Origin: Spirochaetaceae bacterium | GTDB lineage: Bacteria; Spirochaetota; Spirochaetia; DSM-27196; SLAA01 | Length of the DNA: 32,093 nucleotides | Direction of reading: 5' to 3' | NCBI GenBank assembly: GCA_007695055.1 | Contig: REEM01000066.1 | Coordinates: 1-32,093, forward strand | Shown here: positions 1 to 7,852 of the stretch, piece after piece | Position numbering within the stretch: the first letter of the stretch is position 1 | Layout: each line of letters begins with the position of its first letter | Made by a program: the position numbers and the translations under genes | The notes under the pieces: model-generated | Told to the model about the DNA's origin: nothing | The model's database searches: none | What the model saw: only the letters and a program-made list of their open reading frames with translations

Positions 1-256
1 ACAGAAACACCACCGGAATATCGTGCTCGGAGAGAATGACGGCTGCAGCCTCTGTTCCGTCAATGCCAGTTCCAAGATCAATATCCATAAGGACGAGCTC
101 GAAGGGTGCGCCGGATCGAGCAGCTTCAATTGCAGCTTCTCCACTCTGGGTAGTTGAAACCGTGTAGCCGTAACGCTCGAGACTGGACTTAGTCGCCATT
201 GCAATGAGAGCTTCATCCTCAACCAGCAGCAGTGACCTTTGTGTGGACTCCATCAT
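1..256 (-). CDS. Response regulator receiver domain protein (3' part beyond window)
   Basis: About 85 residues are visible, beginning MMESTQRSLLLVEDEALIAM, and the frame runs open off the left edge. The fold pattern is a CheY-type receiver: a hydrophobic first strand ending in the acidic pair E13-D14, and a third strand LVLMD whose D58 is the expected phosphorylated aspartate. The segment after it (DIDLG, then GIDGTEAA) is typical of receivers placed in front of PAS and histidine kinase domains, so the full protein may be a hybrid sensor kinase rather than a single-domain regulator. That is inference, because the rest is missing. The start at 256 (ATG ATG) follows a G-rich ribosome site at 266-270. 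A sigma70-like promoter lies just upstream. The receiver call is firm; the output domain is unknown. Confidence 0.85.
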   Translation of the reverse strand, partial: MMESTQRSLLLVEDEALIAMATKSSLERYGYTVSTTQSGEAAIEAARSGAPFELVLMDIDLGTGIDGTEAAAVILSEHDIPVVFL

Positions 257-298
257 GGTTGGTTACCCCCTCATCAGCTATCTGCGTTTGGCCTGAGG

Positions 299-328
299 AG
301 TATACATCCGGGCGGTACCGACACTCAA
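299..328 (-). promoter_or_regulatory. Candidate sigma70 promoter for the receiver gene
   Basis: On the minus strand TTGAGT (328-323) is followed after 18 bases by TATACT (304-299). Transcription would begin near 292, leaving a leader of about 36 bases before the ATG at 256. This is a pattern match only. Confidence 0.45.
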
Positions 329-358
329 GGTTTCTTCGGCTACTATTGAGACATACTT

Positions 359-1321
359 CTAGTTCAGCGGCTGAATAGTGTAACCCTCCTTCTCAATGCG
401 GTTCCGTAAATGATCAATGTAGGAAGGGCTTATCTCACAGCACCCGCCAACCATGGTAGCGCCTCGGTGTATCCAGCTCATGACATGATCGGCATAGGTA
501 TCTTCATGCAGGTCTTTTCTGGCTGAGAGCGCGTCTACTGTCCCGCCAATTTTCAGCAGGTCAACAGATGCAAAACCGTTCGCATATCCTCCGTAGGGTA
601 TATCCAGATGCCGTAGTGCCTTTAGACCTTCGCCTATGGTTTCCGGAAGAGAGCAGTTGAACATAAGGCCCGCCAAAGGGTAAGCGGAAATGGCCGCAAG
701 AGCTTCCGCAATGGACTCGCCGGAACGTAGCGTATTCGGTTGCTCATCGGACAGGTTAAGACCCAAGCAGGTTGCTCTATCCGTCTCAAGTGCGGCCTCC
801 ACTGCTGCTTGAGCCTCCTTGACCGTGGAGATAGTCTCAATGAGAAACAGATCAACAACGGGAGCCTGAAGAGCAACTATCTGCTCGTATTCATGCTTCA
901 GTTCCGCAAAAGGCCGTGCATCCGGCTCGTAGCTTCCAGCTAAAGGCGGCAAGCAGCCCGCTATCTGTACATCTTCTGCCTGTGATCCAAGGTCGTCCCT
1001 GGCTTCCAAAGCTATGTTTAAAGCTTGTCGTTGCAGCCTTTCAAACCAATCAACTTCACCATCTCGCTCAAGGCGGGTAGGGGTGCATGCGTAGCTGTTA
1101 ATGGTGATAATGCGGGCTCCAGCCTTCATGAAGTCCTTATGCACTTCCTTCACTATATCCGGCCTATCCATCATTACTTTGGTCGACCACAGCGGATGGG
1201 CGGTTTTTTGGGCGCGCTTGTATATCTCCTGTCCCACGCCCCCATCCAGTAAACAAATGCCTTTCATACGATGTCTGTCCTTATGTTCATGCTCTTGGTT
1301 ATGAACCGCGGTCTTAGTCAT
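359..1321 (-). CDS. Homocysteine S-methyltransferase family protein
   Basis: This 320-residue protein belongs to the homocysteine S-methyltransferase (MmuM/BHMT/MetH N-domain) family, which transfers a methyl group to homocysteine using a zinc-activated thiolate. It opens the barrel with LLDGGVGQEI. The three zinc-ligand cysteines are present: FNCS (Cys223) and GGCCE (Cys294, Cys295). No cobalamin domain follows, so a stand-alone enzyme using S-methylmethionine or another small donor is likely; the donor cannot be read from sequence. I chose the ATG at 1321 because AAGGAGG lies at 1333-1339. The ATG at 1267 (MKGICLL) has a weaker AAGGA upstream and would remove a histidine-rich stretch of about 18 residues that precedes the barrel. 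The gene is monocistronic as far as visible, and no clear terminator follows it. Confidence 0.85.
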   Translation of the reverse strand: MTKTAVHNQEHEHKDRHRMKGICLLDGGVGQEIYKRAQKTAHPLWSTKVMMDRPDIVKEVHKDFMKAGARIITINSYACTPTRLERDGEVDWFERLQRQALNIALEARDDLGSQAEDVQIAGCLPPLAGSYEPDARPFAELKHEYEQIVALQAPVVDLFLIETISTVKEAQAAVEAALETDRATCLGLNLSDEQPNTLRSGESIAEALAAISAYPLAGLMFNCSLPETIGEGLKALRHLDIPYGGYANGFASVDLLKIGGTVDALSARKDLHEDTYADHVMSWIHRGATMVGGCCEISPSYIDHLRNRIEKEGYTIQPLN

Positions 1322-1332
1322 GCGGTAAGATG

Positions 1333-1339
1333 CCTCCTT
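1333..1339 (-). promoter_or_regulatory. Strong Shine-Dalgarno deciding the 1321 start
   Basis: AAGGAGG on the minus strand lies 11 bases before the ATG at 1321. The spacing is a little long but the match is perfect, favouring this start over the internal ATG at 1267. Confidence 0.6.
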
Positions 1340-1484
1340 GCAGGTCTTCAAAGCAAGCAAGTAATGGGTTTTCGTTCATTTTGCTGTTGGTGAACCGGCG
1401 TGATCGTGGTACCTTTTACCTCAAAGCTCAAAATATGCTAAAGGTAACTAAATAAGGCGTTGTCAACAAATCGGAGGCGCCGTC

Positions 1485-4148
1485 ATGAACGGGAGTAGAG
1501 GAATGAGAAGTAATTTATCTAAGTATGCTGTTGGCCTGCTCATGTTTTTCGGGGTATTGGTAACGCTCAGCGCGGCTGGCACTGGCGAGCAGGTAGACAC
1601 CGAGATTCGCATGCCGTCGCAGCCGCGGCAGTATATTGCCCCATTGGGTGATGAGGCAGCCACTCCCGAGTTAGTGCTTCCTTTTTCCGAGGTAGTGGTT
1701 CCCGGTAGCGATACTACCGTTGTTTCCTACACCCTAAGCATTTTTGACTCCGAAGGGGACTTGGTATGGCAACTTGTAGAACGCGAGACCGAACGAAGAG
1801 GCTTCTTTGGGCGACTGTTTGGCGGTGAACGACCAAGTATTCCGCTGCCTGATACCCTTGTGTGGGATGGTACCTATAGAAACTCCGAGCTGGGCCCGGA
1901 GGGTGAGCATGTGCCTGATGACGACTACACATACCAGGTGGTGATCGCCGATTACGATGGAAATACGGCTTCTACACCACCATTTGCCGTGACGGTAGAT
2001 AATACGCCGCCTCAAGTTACCAGGCTTGACTCCCCACATCGTCGTTTTGCTCCCATTCCCAGCAGCGCGCGAACCGAATTTGTCATTAACCAGGAAGGTT
2101 CTCGCGAACATGACTGGCAAGGTACAATTCGTGACTCACAGGGTGAGGCGGTCTGGCAGTGGACGCAGCGTAACGTCAATATGCGTAACAGAGACCAAGA
2201 TCGCGTCCCGGCACCTGAGATTGTGTGGGACGGAACAGTTAACATACAAGGTGACCCTAGCGTGGGTGAGCTTGTCCCTGAAGGTGAGTACAGCTACGAG
2301 CTTGTAGGGCGAGACCGTGCTGGCAATGTCACCAGAGTTGCGCTTGAGTATCCCATAGAGCTAAGCCTGACAGCGGGTGATGTTGAGCTCCATCTGGGAG
2401 ATCAGGTGAATGCTTTCTCACCAAATAATAACGGTGTGCAAGATACATTGAGCTTTTTTGTAAATGTGTTTGATACAGAAGGCGTTGTGCAGTGGCAACT
2501 ACACATAACTGAACATGGTGCTCCGGGACAAGTGCTGCGAAGTATTACCGGCCTTGCTCCGGTTCCGAACGAGATTGTTTTTAATGGCAGGTCAGCGGCA
2601 GGTACGGTGCTTCCCGACGGGGAGTACCAGGCAAGCTTTACGGTTGAGTATGACACCGGGTACATTGCCGAGGCAGTTCCGGTGGCATTCACACTCGATA
2701 CCACTGCCCCACAGGCAGAGGTTCGCTACGACACCCTGCCAGCACCTGCGGTTGATAGAGACCGAGTGGCGTTCGGTGGTGAGACGCGGGACCGAGTCGA
2801 GTTCACCGTAAATGCCGATGAAGATCAGGACTGGGAAGCTGTGCTCTACATTAATGGTGAAGAGTACATGCGCATGTTGCGCTCTGATTTTGGTGAACTA
2901 TCCTTCCCGTTCACTGTGGAGTGGGACGGACGCGATCTTGACGGGCAAGAGGCTCCGGACGCCGTCTATGAGCTGTACTTGGTTGCTACAGACCGTGCCG
3001 GGAACACCGGGCGCTCGAACATTGTGCGAATAGAAAAAGACACCCGAGATCCGGCTGTGCATCTGCATATGGGTGACGCCGACCTCGACGAGCAGCCAGA
3101 GGCCTTTCAGATTTCTACACGGGCCGAAGCAGAAGATACCGTCGTTCCAATGCGAATTGAGTATGAAGCGGAAGACCTCATTGAAGAAATGCGGCTTGAG
3201 GTGCGAGATTCTCAAGGCCGGGTCGTGGCAAGTCGTGTGAGCCGAACTGCTTTTGACAGCTATACCTGGAGTGGCCGTAACAACGCTGGTGCCCCTGTTT
3301 CCGACGGTGTCTATACCGTTGATCTTCGTGTGAGTTACCTCAACGGGGCAGTAAGCGAGGTGTTGGAACAAGGTCCAATTGTGGTCGACAGTACCCGTCC
3401 GAGCGTAGCGCTTGGTGACCAAGTGGCCATTGAGATTAACCCGCGCCCATTCGCTCCCGAGAACATGGGGCGGCAGGAAGAGCTGACACTTGAACTGGGC
3501 GTGCGTGCCGGTATTGTTGTTCAGTCCTGGGAGGTCGATATTCGTGATCGTACCGGTCGAACCTTCTACAAGTTCTCCGGAACTGGAAATCCGCCAGCAG
3601 AGCTCATGTGGGACGGGCGTTCTGCAGACGGTGAGCTGGTGCAGTCGGCAGAGCTGTACAGGGCGGTATTCACGGTAAATGACCGCAGCGGCGCGGTGGA
3701 GCGTGCCGAGACAACCATCGAGATTGATATTCTGGTGATAGAGGACGGGGACGTCCTGCGAATTGTTGTCCCCAGTATCCAATTTCCGCCAAACAGCGCG
3801 GATCTATTCGGTGTCTCGGACGAGGATATGGATCGCAACTTCCATACATTACGTCGTATCGCGGCAATTCTGACCCAGTACAACAGCCGCGATATAGTCA
3901 TTGAGGGCCATGCTGCTCACGTGTACTTCCGAGCAAGTGATCCGTTGCACCGCCAAGAGCATGTTGGTGTGCTGGTTCCCCTCTCCGCAGCTCGGGCCGA
4001 GCAGGTGCGGCGTGCGCTTATTATTCTTGGTCTGGATCGGGACAGAATGTCCACAGTCGGAATAGGCGGAAGTCGACCAGTCGTACCGCACAGCAACCGC
4101 GAAGAGGTTTGGAAGAACCGACGAGTAGAGTTTATCATGGTGCGCTAA
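1485..4148 (+). CDS. Exported protein: six FlgD-type Ig repeats plus OmpA-type C-terminus
   Basis: This protein has 887 residues. A signal peptide or anchor sits at about residues 10-33 (KYAVGLLMFFGVLVTLSAA). Six repeats follow, each with a WDG-like core followed by PDGEY-like and D.AGN-like motifs; the aromatic core positions are W127, W248, F366, W480, W595 and W709, spaced 114-121 residues. These resemble FlgD_Ig/CHU_C-type beta-sandwich repeats. Residues 758-887 form an OmpA/MotB-like domain with LSAARAEQVRRAL, the GIGGSRPVVP turn and KNRRVEF near the end. The usual GHTD motif reads GHAAH, so the diaminopimelate-binding Asp is absent. I infer a periplasmic or surface structural protein tethered to peptidoglycan in a modified way. 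GGAGG lies shortly before the ATG; an internal ATG at residue 7 is a possible alternative. A strong terminator follows the gene. Confidence 0.8.
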   Translation: MNGSRGMRSNLSKYAVGLLMFFGVLVTLSAAGTGEQVDTEIRMPSQPRQYIAPLGDEAATPELVLPFSEVVVPGSDTTVVSYTLSIFDSEGDLVWQLVERETERRGFFGRLFGGERPSIPLPDTLVWDGTYRNSELGPEGEHVPDDDYTYQVVIADYDGNTASTPPFAVTVDNTPPQVTRLDSPHRRFAPIPSSARTEFVINQEGSREHDWQGTIRDSQGEAVWQWTQRNVNMRNRDQDRVPAPEIVWDGTVNIQGDPSVGELVPEGEYSYELVGRDRAGNVTRVALEYPIELSLTAGDVELHLGDQVNAFSPNNNGVQDTLSFFVNVFDTEGVVQWQLHITEHGAPGQVLRSITGLAPVPNEIVFNGRSAAGTVLPDGEYQASFTVEYDTGYIAEAVPVAFTLDTTAPQAEVRYDTLPAPAVDRDRVAFGGETRDRVEFTVNADEDQDWEAVLYINGEEYMRMLRSDFGELSFPFTVEWDGRDLDGQEAPDAVYELYLVATDRAGNTGRSNIVRIEKDTRDPAVHLHMGDADLDEQPEAFQISTRAEAEDTVVPMRIEYEAEDLIEEMRLEVRDSQGRVVASRVSRTAFDSYTWSGRNNAGAPVSDGVYTVDLRVSYLNGAVSEVLEQGPIVVDSTRPSVALGDQVAIEINPRPFAPENMGRQEELTLELGVRAGIVVQSWEVDIRDRTGRTFYKFSGTGNPPAELMWDGRSADGELVQSAELYRAVFTVNDRSGAVERAETTIEIDILVIEDGDVLRIVVPSIQFPPNSADLFGVSDEDMDRNFHTLRRIAAILTQYNSRDIVIEGHAAHVYFRASDPLHRQEHVGVLVPLSAARAEQVRRALIILGLDRDRMSTVGIGGSRPVVPHSNREEVWKNRRVEFIMVR
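1863..3611 (+). repeat. Six-fold protein repeat of about 115-120 codons
   Basis: The span runs from the core tryptophan codon of the first repeat to that of the sixth. Core codons lie at 1863, 2226, 2580, 2922, 3267 and 3609, an almost constant period of 342-363 bases. The nucleotide sequences have diverged, so this is an old domain duplication rather than a recent tandem repeat. Confidence 0.75.
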
Positions 4149-4192
4149 GGAGCGCTCAGCACGTGCTGCTGCACTTGTGTTCAGCTAAGACT

Positions 4193-4226
4193 GGGGCTGG
4201 CGGTTGTATTGACCGCCAGCCCCTTT
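4193..4226 (+). terminator. Intrinsic terminator after the Ig/OmpA gene
   Basis: A perfect 12-bp stem, GGGGCTGGCGGT at 4193-4204 with its complement at 4212-4223, encloses a 7-base loop. Only a short T run (TTT) follows, but the stem is very stable. Confidence 0.75.
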
Positions 4227-4281
4227 ACGTACTATAGTTGCGCTCTATTCCTCAAAAGTATACACCAAGGAGTATCAACAT

Positions 4282-4512
4282 ATGAGTAAGGCACATCGTG
4301 GCAAGGGCGCGCGCGCTGAGTATGTTCGCAGTGGACGCGGAACCTGCCCCATTACCAAGAAAACTGGCGTGAAGCTTCTTTACGAGCAAGAGATTGATGG
4401 AAAGAAGGTCATGGTGTCAAAAGCTGCTAAGGCTGCCATCAAGAACGAGCAGAAGCGTTCCGTCAAGGCAGCTGCTAAAGAAGAACGTAAAGAAGCTCCG
4501 GTAGAAGCTTAA
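4282..4512 (+). CDS. Small basic spirochaetal conserved protein
   Basis: This 76-residue, lysine- and arginine-rich protein begins MSKAHRGKGARAEYVRSGRG, continues with TCPITKKTGVKLLYEQE and ends in a K/A/E-rich tail (residues about 45-76) resembling the tails of small nucleic-acid-binding proteins. I recognise the opening as a conserved hypothetical protein of spirochaetes; its function is unknown to me. The CP...TGVKLLYE...V.V core looks like half of a zinc-ribbon or ribosomal-protein-like motif, but only one Cys (residue 22) remains, so metal binding is unlikely as it stands. AAGGAG precedes the ATG at good spacing. The gene stands alone between a strong terminator and the DUF432 gene. An RNA- or ribosome-associated role would suit the composition, but this is a guess. 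Confidence 0.75.
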   Translation: MSKAHRGKGARAEYVRSGRGTCPITKKTGVKLLYEQEIDGKKVMVSKAAKAAIKNEQKRSVKAAAKEERKEAPVEA

Positions 4513-4594
4513 GCTACTGGCCGGTCGTTGGGGCCGGCCGCTTTGGCCAGCTTGATATCCGGTTCCGACGGCCCGTAAACCACGTGAGGAGCAC

Positions 4595-5380
4595 ATGATC
4601 TGGGGACAACACAGTTTCCCGGACGACACACTGTTCCGGCTTGCATTCGGCAACCTGCGAGTGTATCTCGGGCGCAGACGACGTGAGTGGCGGTGGTCTC
4701 TCGAATACTCCGACTTGACCGAGGCAGCAAGCTTTGAAGCAGTAGGGGCGGCAGAGGCTATGACCCTCAGCAATCTGTCCTGGCAACGGATGATCACCAA
4801 GGAGCTCTCCGAGGTGGTGGTGCTTGCACCACGCCTCCCGGATCGCCCCCTTTCAATTTTCCCACAAGAACAAGTTCAGATTGCACAGAACGCTCAGGTT
4901 CAGCTCTGGATCTCTATTCCCCTTTGGGTACATGTAGGCTGCGCCAAAGGGGAAACGGTGTTCGAGGCGGGCTCGGAGCGCTTGTCCGGCAGTTGGCTTG
5001 GAGACTCGGTTGGGGGCCGCATGGCATACACCCTCAAGTCCGAGCCTCGCTATCATGGTGAGTCGGATCTAATCCCGGATCATCGGGCGCGGTGTGTTCT
5101 GAGTATACTCAATCAGGCGGATGCGCCCTTTGTTGTGAGCAAACTCGCGGTACCCAGCGAGCTTCTTCATCTTTACCAGACTACAGGCGGGTATGGCGGT
5201 GGGGTGTATACCAGTGAGGTTAAGCTGCTTCAGACCCGTGACCATGAGATCAGTGTGAATCCATTACATCACCGTGAGTCTTCCAGACAACCTCCTTTTG
5301 TAGCTGCCCGTGTTCGTGGGGTTGACAATTTCTGGAAACGCAGCGTTGGGCTTTTGAAGCGAATTGGAAACTACTCATGA
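4595..5380 (+). CDS. DUF432 family protein, partner of the downstream MscS channel
   Basis: This 261-residue protein has no signal peptide or membrane segment. Its features (an opening like FRLAFGNLRVYLGRRRREW, the APRLPDRPLSIFPQEQVQI region, and a closing region around TGGYGGGVYTSEVKLL) match what I know of DUF432 proteins, which are mostly beta-rich, of unknown function, and often encoded beside mechanosensitive channels. The stop overlaps the mscS start (ATGA at 5377-5380), so the two are translationally coupled and probably act together. A cytoplasmic regulator or ligand-sensing partner of the channel is an inference. GTGAGGAG precedes the ATG. No convincing promoter was found upstream. 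Confidence 0.7.
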   Translation: MIWGQHSFPDDTLFRLAFGNLRVYLGRRRREWRWSLEYSDLTEAASFEAVGAAEAMTLSNLSWQRMITKELSEVVVLAPRLPDRPLSIFPQEQVQIAQNAQVQLWISIPLWVHVGCAKGETVFEAGSERLSGSWLGDSVGGRMAYTLKSEPRYHGESDLIPDHRARCVLSILNQADAPFVVSKLAVPSELLHLYQTTGGYGGGVYTSEVKLLQTRDHEISVNPLHHRESSRQPPFVAARVRGVDNFWKRSVGLLKRIGNYS

Positions 5381-6165
5381 ACGAGCTGTTTGAACTGGGA
5401 CTCCAGCTCGACGTTCTCCTTCGCATTCTGCGCTTCCTTGGGCTCTTGGTACTTGGTGTCCTTATGGTGAAGGTGCTGGCTTTTGGCGTTGGCCGCACCA
5501 TGAACAAGCGATTCTCGGAACAGTCCATAATGATCACCCGTAAAATCGTTTTCTACTCCGGGTTTCTGATTGTCGTCATGACCCTGCTTGCGGATTTAGG
5601 CTTGAATCTTGCGGCTTTGCTGGGTGCTTTTGGCGTTGCTGGTATTGCCATTGGCTTTGCTGCGCAAACAAGCGTATCAAACGTAATAAGCGGAATGTTT
5701 CTTATTTCGGAGAAGCCATTTGAGATTGGCGATATCGTACGCGTTGGGGAAAACACCGGCGTAGTTCTCTCTATAGACCTGCTGTCAATTAAGATTCGAA
5801 CATTTGACAATCAATTTCTGCGTATTCCGAATGAGACCTTGATCAAGTCCGATGTCGTTAACATTACACGCTATCCGATCCGGCGTGTCACCTTTGAGTT
5901 TGCGGTTGAGTACAGTACCGAGTTGGCCGAGCTTAAGCGGGTGCTGCTGAGCGTGGCGGCCGAGATCCCCGAAGTCCTAGACAACCCCGAACCTTTGTTT
6001 CTCATCAAGGGCTTTGGTGTACGGGGAGTAGATATTGTGTTTGGCGTTTGGTTTGCCAAAGCGGATTTCTTACTGGTGCGAAACACCGTCGCGGAGCGGA
6101 CGAAAGCCGCGTTTGAGGCCAACAACATCCGATTCGCCATTGTTAAGTGGCCACCGGAGCAATAA
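5377..6165 (+). CDS. Small-conductance mechanosensitive channel, MscS family
   Basis: This 262-residue protein has the compact MscS architecture. TM1 lies at about residues 12-36 and TM2 at about 50-69. The pore-lining TM3 is Gly/Ala-rich (ALLGAFGVAGIAIGFAAQ) and is followed by SVSNVISGMFLISEKPFEIGD, the hallmark kink and beta-domain entry. The cytoplasmic cage follows, with the characteristic IRTFDNQFLRIPNE stretch. The family forms heptameric inner-membrane channels that release solutes on hypo-osmotic shock. The length is close to minimal MscS (E. coli about 286). The start overlaps the DUF432 stop, marking one two-gene operon. The stop codon lies at the edge of the terminator hairpin shared with the convergent acetate kinase gene. 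Confidence 0.93.
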   Translation: MNELFELGLQLDVLLRILRFLGLLVLGVLMVKVLAFGVGRTMNKRFSEQSIMITRKIVFYSGFLIVVMTLLADLGLNLAALLGAFGVAGIAIGFAAQTSVSNVISGMFLISEKPFEIGDIVRVGENTGVVLSIDLLSIKIRTFDNQFLRIPNETLIKSDVVNITRYPIRRVTFEFAVEYSTELAELKRVLLSVAAEIPEVLDNPEPLFLIKGFGVRGVDIVFGVWFAKADFLLVRNTVAERTKAAFEANNIRFAIVKWPPEQ

Positions 6166-6198
6166 AAAGGGTGACCGGTTATGCTGTCCCGGTCACCC
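6164..6198 (-). terminator. Shared (bidirectional) terminator between mscS and ackA
   Basis: The 10-bp perfect stem GGGTGACCGG (6169-6178) pairs with 6189-6198 across a 10-base loop. Read on the minus strand it is followed by TTTTTATT, making a canonical terminator for ackA. Read on the plus strand it lies immediately after the mscS stop (6163-6165) without a T run, so termination there may be weaker. Confidence 0.75.
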
Positions 6199-6242
6199 CA
6201 AATCAAAATCACTGTGATTGTCCCTATGAGTAAGTTTTATTC

Positions 6243-7616
6243 TTATTCACAGTCCTCCGGATTCACAGTGCCTACTGGTGATGGTGGAAAAGCAAGAATG
6301 CTTTCAAGCCCGTCGAATTTATCCACGTCTTGATCAACGCACCCGTTACGTTCCTGATTCATGTAGTCTGAGGTCTGGAAGGAGTAGGTAAAATTGGTAT
6401 GGACGTCGTATGTCCCCGCCATGATTGCGTAGGTGTCCTCGGTCATGACCAACTCTTCGTCGGTAGGAATAACAAAAATCTTTGTGGGTGAGTCGTCGGT
6501 AGAAATAATAGTCTCTGCGTTCTTTGTGATAGAGACATTGTTCTTGCGCGGATCTAGTTTGATTCCCATTACATCAAGCCCTTGGGCTGCCAGTTCCCGA
6601 ATAAGGGCACCACGTTCACCGACACCTGCGGTGAACACTAAGGCGTCAACCTTACCGAGTGCTGCGGTATATGAACCGATGTACTTGCGAATGCGGTACG
6701 CTTCCATTTCAATTGCAAGTTGAGCCTTCTTGTTGCCCTTCTCAGCGGCCTTCTGTATGTCACGGCGGTCAACAAACTCTTCGGTTATGCCAAGAAGTCC
6801 ACTTTTTTTATTCAGAGCTTTTTCAACTTCATCAATTGCCATACCACAAATGTTGGTCAGGTAGAATGGAATTGCCGGATCCATGTCGCCGGAGCGGGTT
6901 CCCATAACCAGGCCTTCAAGTGGCGTTAGGCCCATTGAGGTATCAAAGGAACACCCGTTCTTGACAGCGTTAATGCTTGAACCATTTCCAACATGCGCAA
7001 CAATGACGTTTGTTTCAAAAGGGTCCTTACCCAGGAGGACTGCTGCGCGCTTGGCGGTATACAGGAAAGATGTTCCGTGAAAACCATAGCGGCGGACGCC
7101 GTACTTCTCGTACCAGCTGTAGGGCAAAGCATACATGTAAGAACTCTGAGGCATCGTCTGGTGCCATGCCGTATCCATAATTGCACAGTGCGGGACGTCT
7201 GGTAGGGCTGTGCGTGCAGCCTCAATACCCATAATGTTGGCTGGATTGTGCAAGGGTGCCAGATCCTGAATCTCACGGAATGCGGCAATAACGGAGTCAT
7301 CTACAAGAACCGACTTAGAGAACTTCTCACCACCATGGACAACACGGTGACCAACGGCCTTGACCTCCTGAATTGAGGCTATTGCACCATGGCTTGGGTC
7401 GACAATGGCCTCCTGTATAAGTTCAATTGCCACTCGGTGATCCGGGCAGTCCTTTTCACGGACAAACTCATCTTTGCCGCTCGTTTTGTGAGTAATGACG
7501 GATCCAGGCTGTGTTACGCGTTCTACCATACCGGTAGCGAGAATGCGACGTTCATCCCAGTCGTACAGTTGGTACTTGACCGAGGAACTGCCGCAGTTGA
7601 GAGTGAGAATGACCAT
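6243..7616 (-). CDS. ackA: Acetate kinase
   Basis: This enzyme interconverts acetyl phosphate plus ADP and acetate plus ATP, the last ATP-yielding step of acetate fermentation. The motifs are clear: [13 protein letters not shown] at the N-terminus, [22 protein letters not shown] (catalytic Asp), [23 protein letters not shown] (catalytic Arg), FTAGVGER, and [12 protein letters not shown] near the end of the second domain. At 457 residues it is longer than the usual 395-405. The extra is mainly a C-terminal tail of about 50 residues after the last conserved helix, acidic and proline-containing and ending in DCE. I believe spirochaetal homologues are also long. No phosphotransacetylase gene is adjacent. 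An AGGGGG lies ahead of the ATG, and a GC hairpin sits in the leader. Confidence 0.95.
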   Translation of the reverse strand: MVILTLNCGSSSVKYQLYDWDERRILATGMVERVTQPGSVITHKTSGKDEFVREKDCPDHRVAIELIQEAIVDPSHGAIASIQEVKAVGHRVVHGGEKFSKSVLVDDSVIAAFREIQDLAPLHNPANIMGIEAARTALPDVPHCAIMDTAWHQTMPQSSYMYALPYSWYEKYGVRRYGFHGTSFLYTAKRAAVLLGKDPFETNVIVAHVGNGSSINAVKNGCSFDTSMGLTPLEGLVMGTRSGDMDPAIPFYLTNICGMAIDEVEKALNKKSGLLGITEEFVDRRDIQKAAEKGNKKAQLAIEMEAYRIRKYIGSYTAALGKVDALVFTAGVGERGALIRELAAQGLDVMGIKLDPRKNNVSITKNAETIISTDDSPTKIFVIPTDEELVMTEDTYAIMAGTYDVHTNFTYSFQTSDYMNQERNGCVDQDVDKFDGLESILAFPPSPVGTVNPEDCE

Positions 7617-7637
7617 GACGACCCCCTAGGGAAATGT

Positions 7638-7652
7638 GCCGCCCGTGGCGGC
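7638..7652 (-). promoter_or_regulatory. GC-rich hairpin in the ackA leader
   Basis: GCCGCC and GGCGGC are separated by only 3 bases, ending 22 bases before the ackA start. No T run follows in the direction of ackA, so it is not a terminator. It could affect mRNA stability or ribosome access. Confidence 0.4.
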
Positions 7653-7681
7653 TGGAATATGTTTACGAGAAGTATTACGTA

Positions 7682-7709
7682 TTTTTACATAACTCCCGCG
7701 AAACATCAA
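7682..7709 (-). promoter_or_regulatory. Candidate promoter for ackA
   Basis: On the minus strand TTGATG (7709-7704) and TAAAAA (7687-7682) are 16 bases apart, each matching four of six consensus positions. The leader would be about 60 bases and would include the GC hairpin. Confidence 0.3.
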
Positions 7710-7779
7710 GCTTCCTTTTCATCCGTAACGAAAACCGCATTCGAATACAGGGAAGAATTCACATCATTGCGTTTTTTTC

Positions 7780-7808
7780 TTGCCAAATGCACAATTCGGG
7801 CGTAATCT
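7780..7808 (+). promoter_or_regulatory. Candidate promoter for the sugar ABC operon
   Basis: TTGCCA (7780-7785) is followed after exactly 17 bases by TAATCT (7803-7808). The -35 is good and the -10 mediocre, as would suit a regulated promoter. A start near 7815 leaves a leader of about 140 bases carrying the inverted repeat at 7835-7852. Confidence 0.4.
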
Positions 7809-7834
7809 GATGTTAGTAACGCGATGTGGTTCCC

Positions 7835-7852
7835 GTTTCTTACCAGAGAAAC
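7835..7852 (+). promoter_or_regulatory. 18-bp inverted repeat, candidate LacI-family operator
   Basis: GTTTCT and AGAAAC flank a 6-base spacer (taccag). The size and two-fold symmetry fit a dimeric regulator, and the site lies just downstream of the candidate promoter, where repression would be effective. The regulator encoded at 11497 in the same cluster is the obvious candidate. The usual central CG of LacI/GalR sites is missing, so the call is tentative. Confidence 0.35.

Noticed and set aside
2898-3782. A 294-codon open frame antisense to the Ig/OmpA gene
   Set aside because: It lies wholly opposite a gene with clear domains, has no signal or family pattern, and long antisense frames are common opposite GC-rich third positions.
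4515-4556. GC-rich inverted repeats (GGCCGG/CCGGCC) after the small basic gene as a terminator
   Set aside because: The arms overlap in several alternative pairings and no T run follows, so I could not support one structure.
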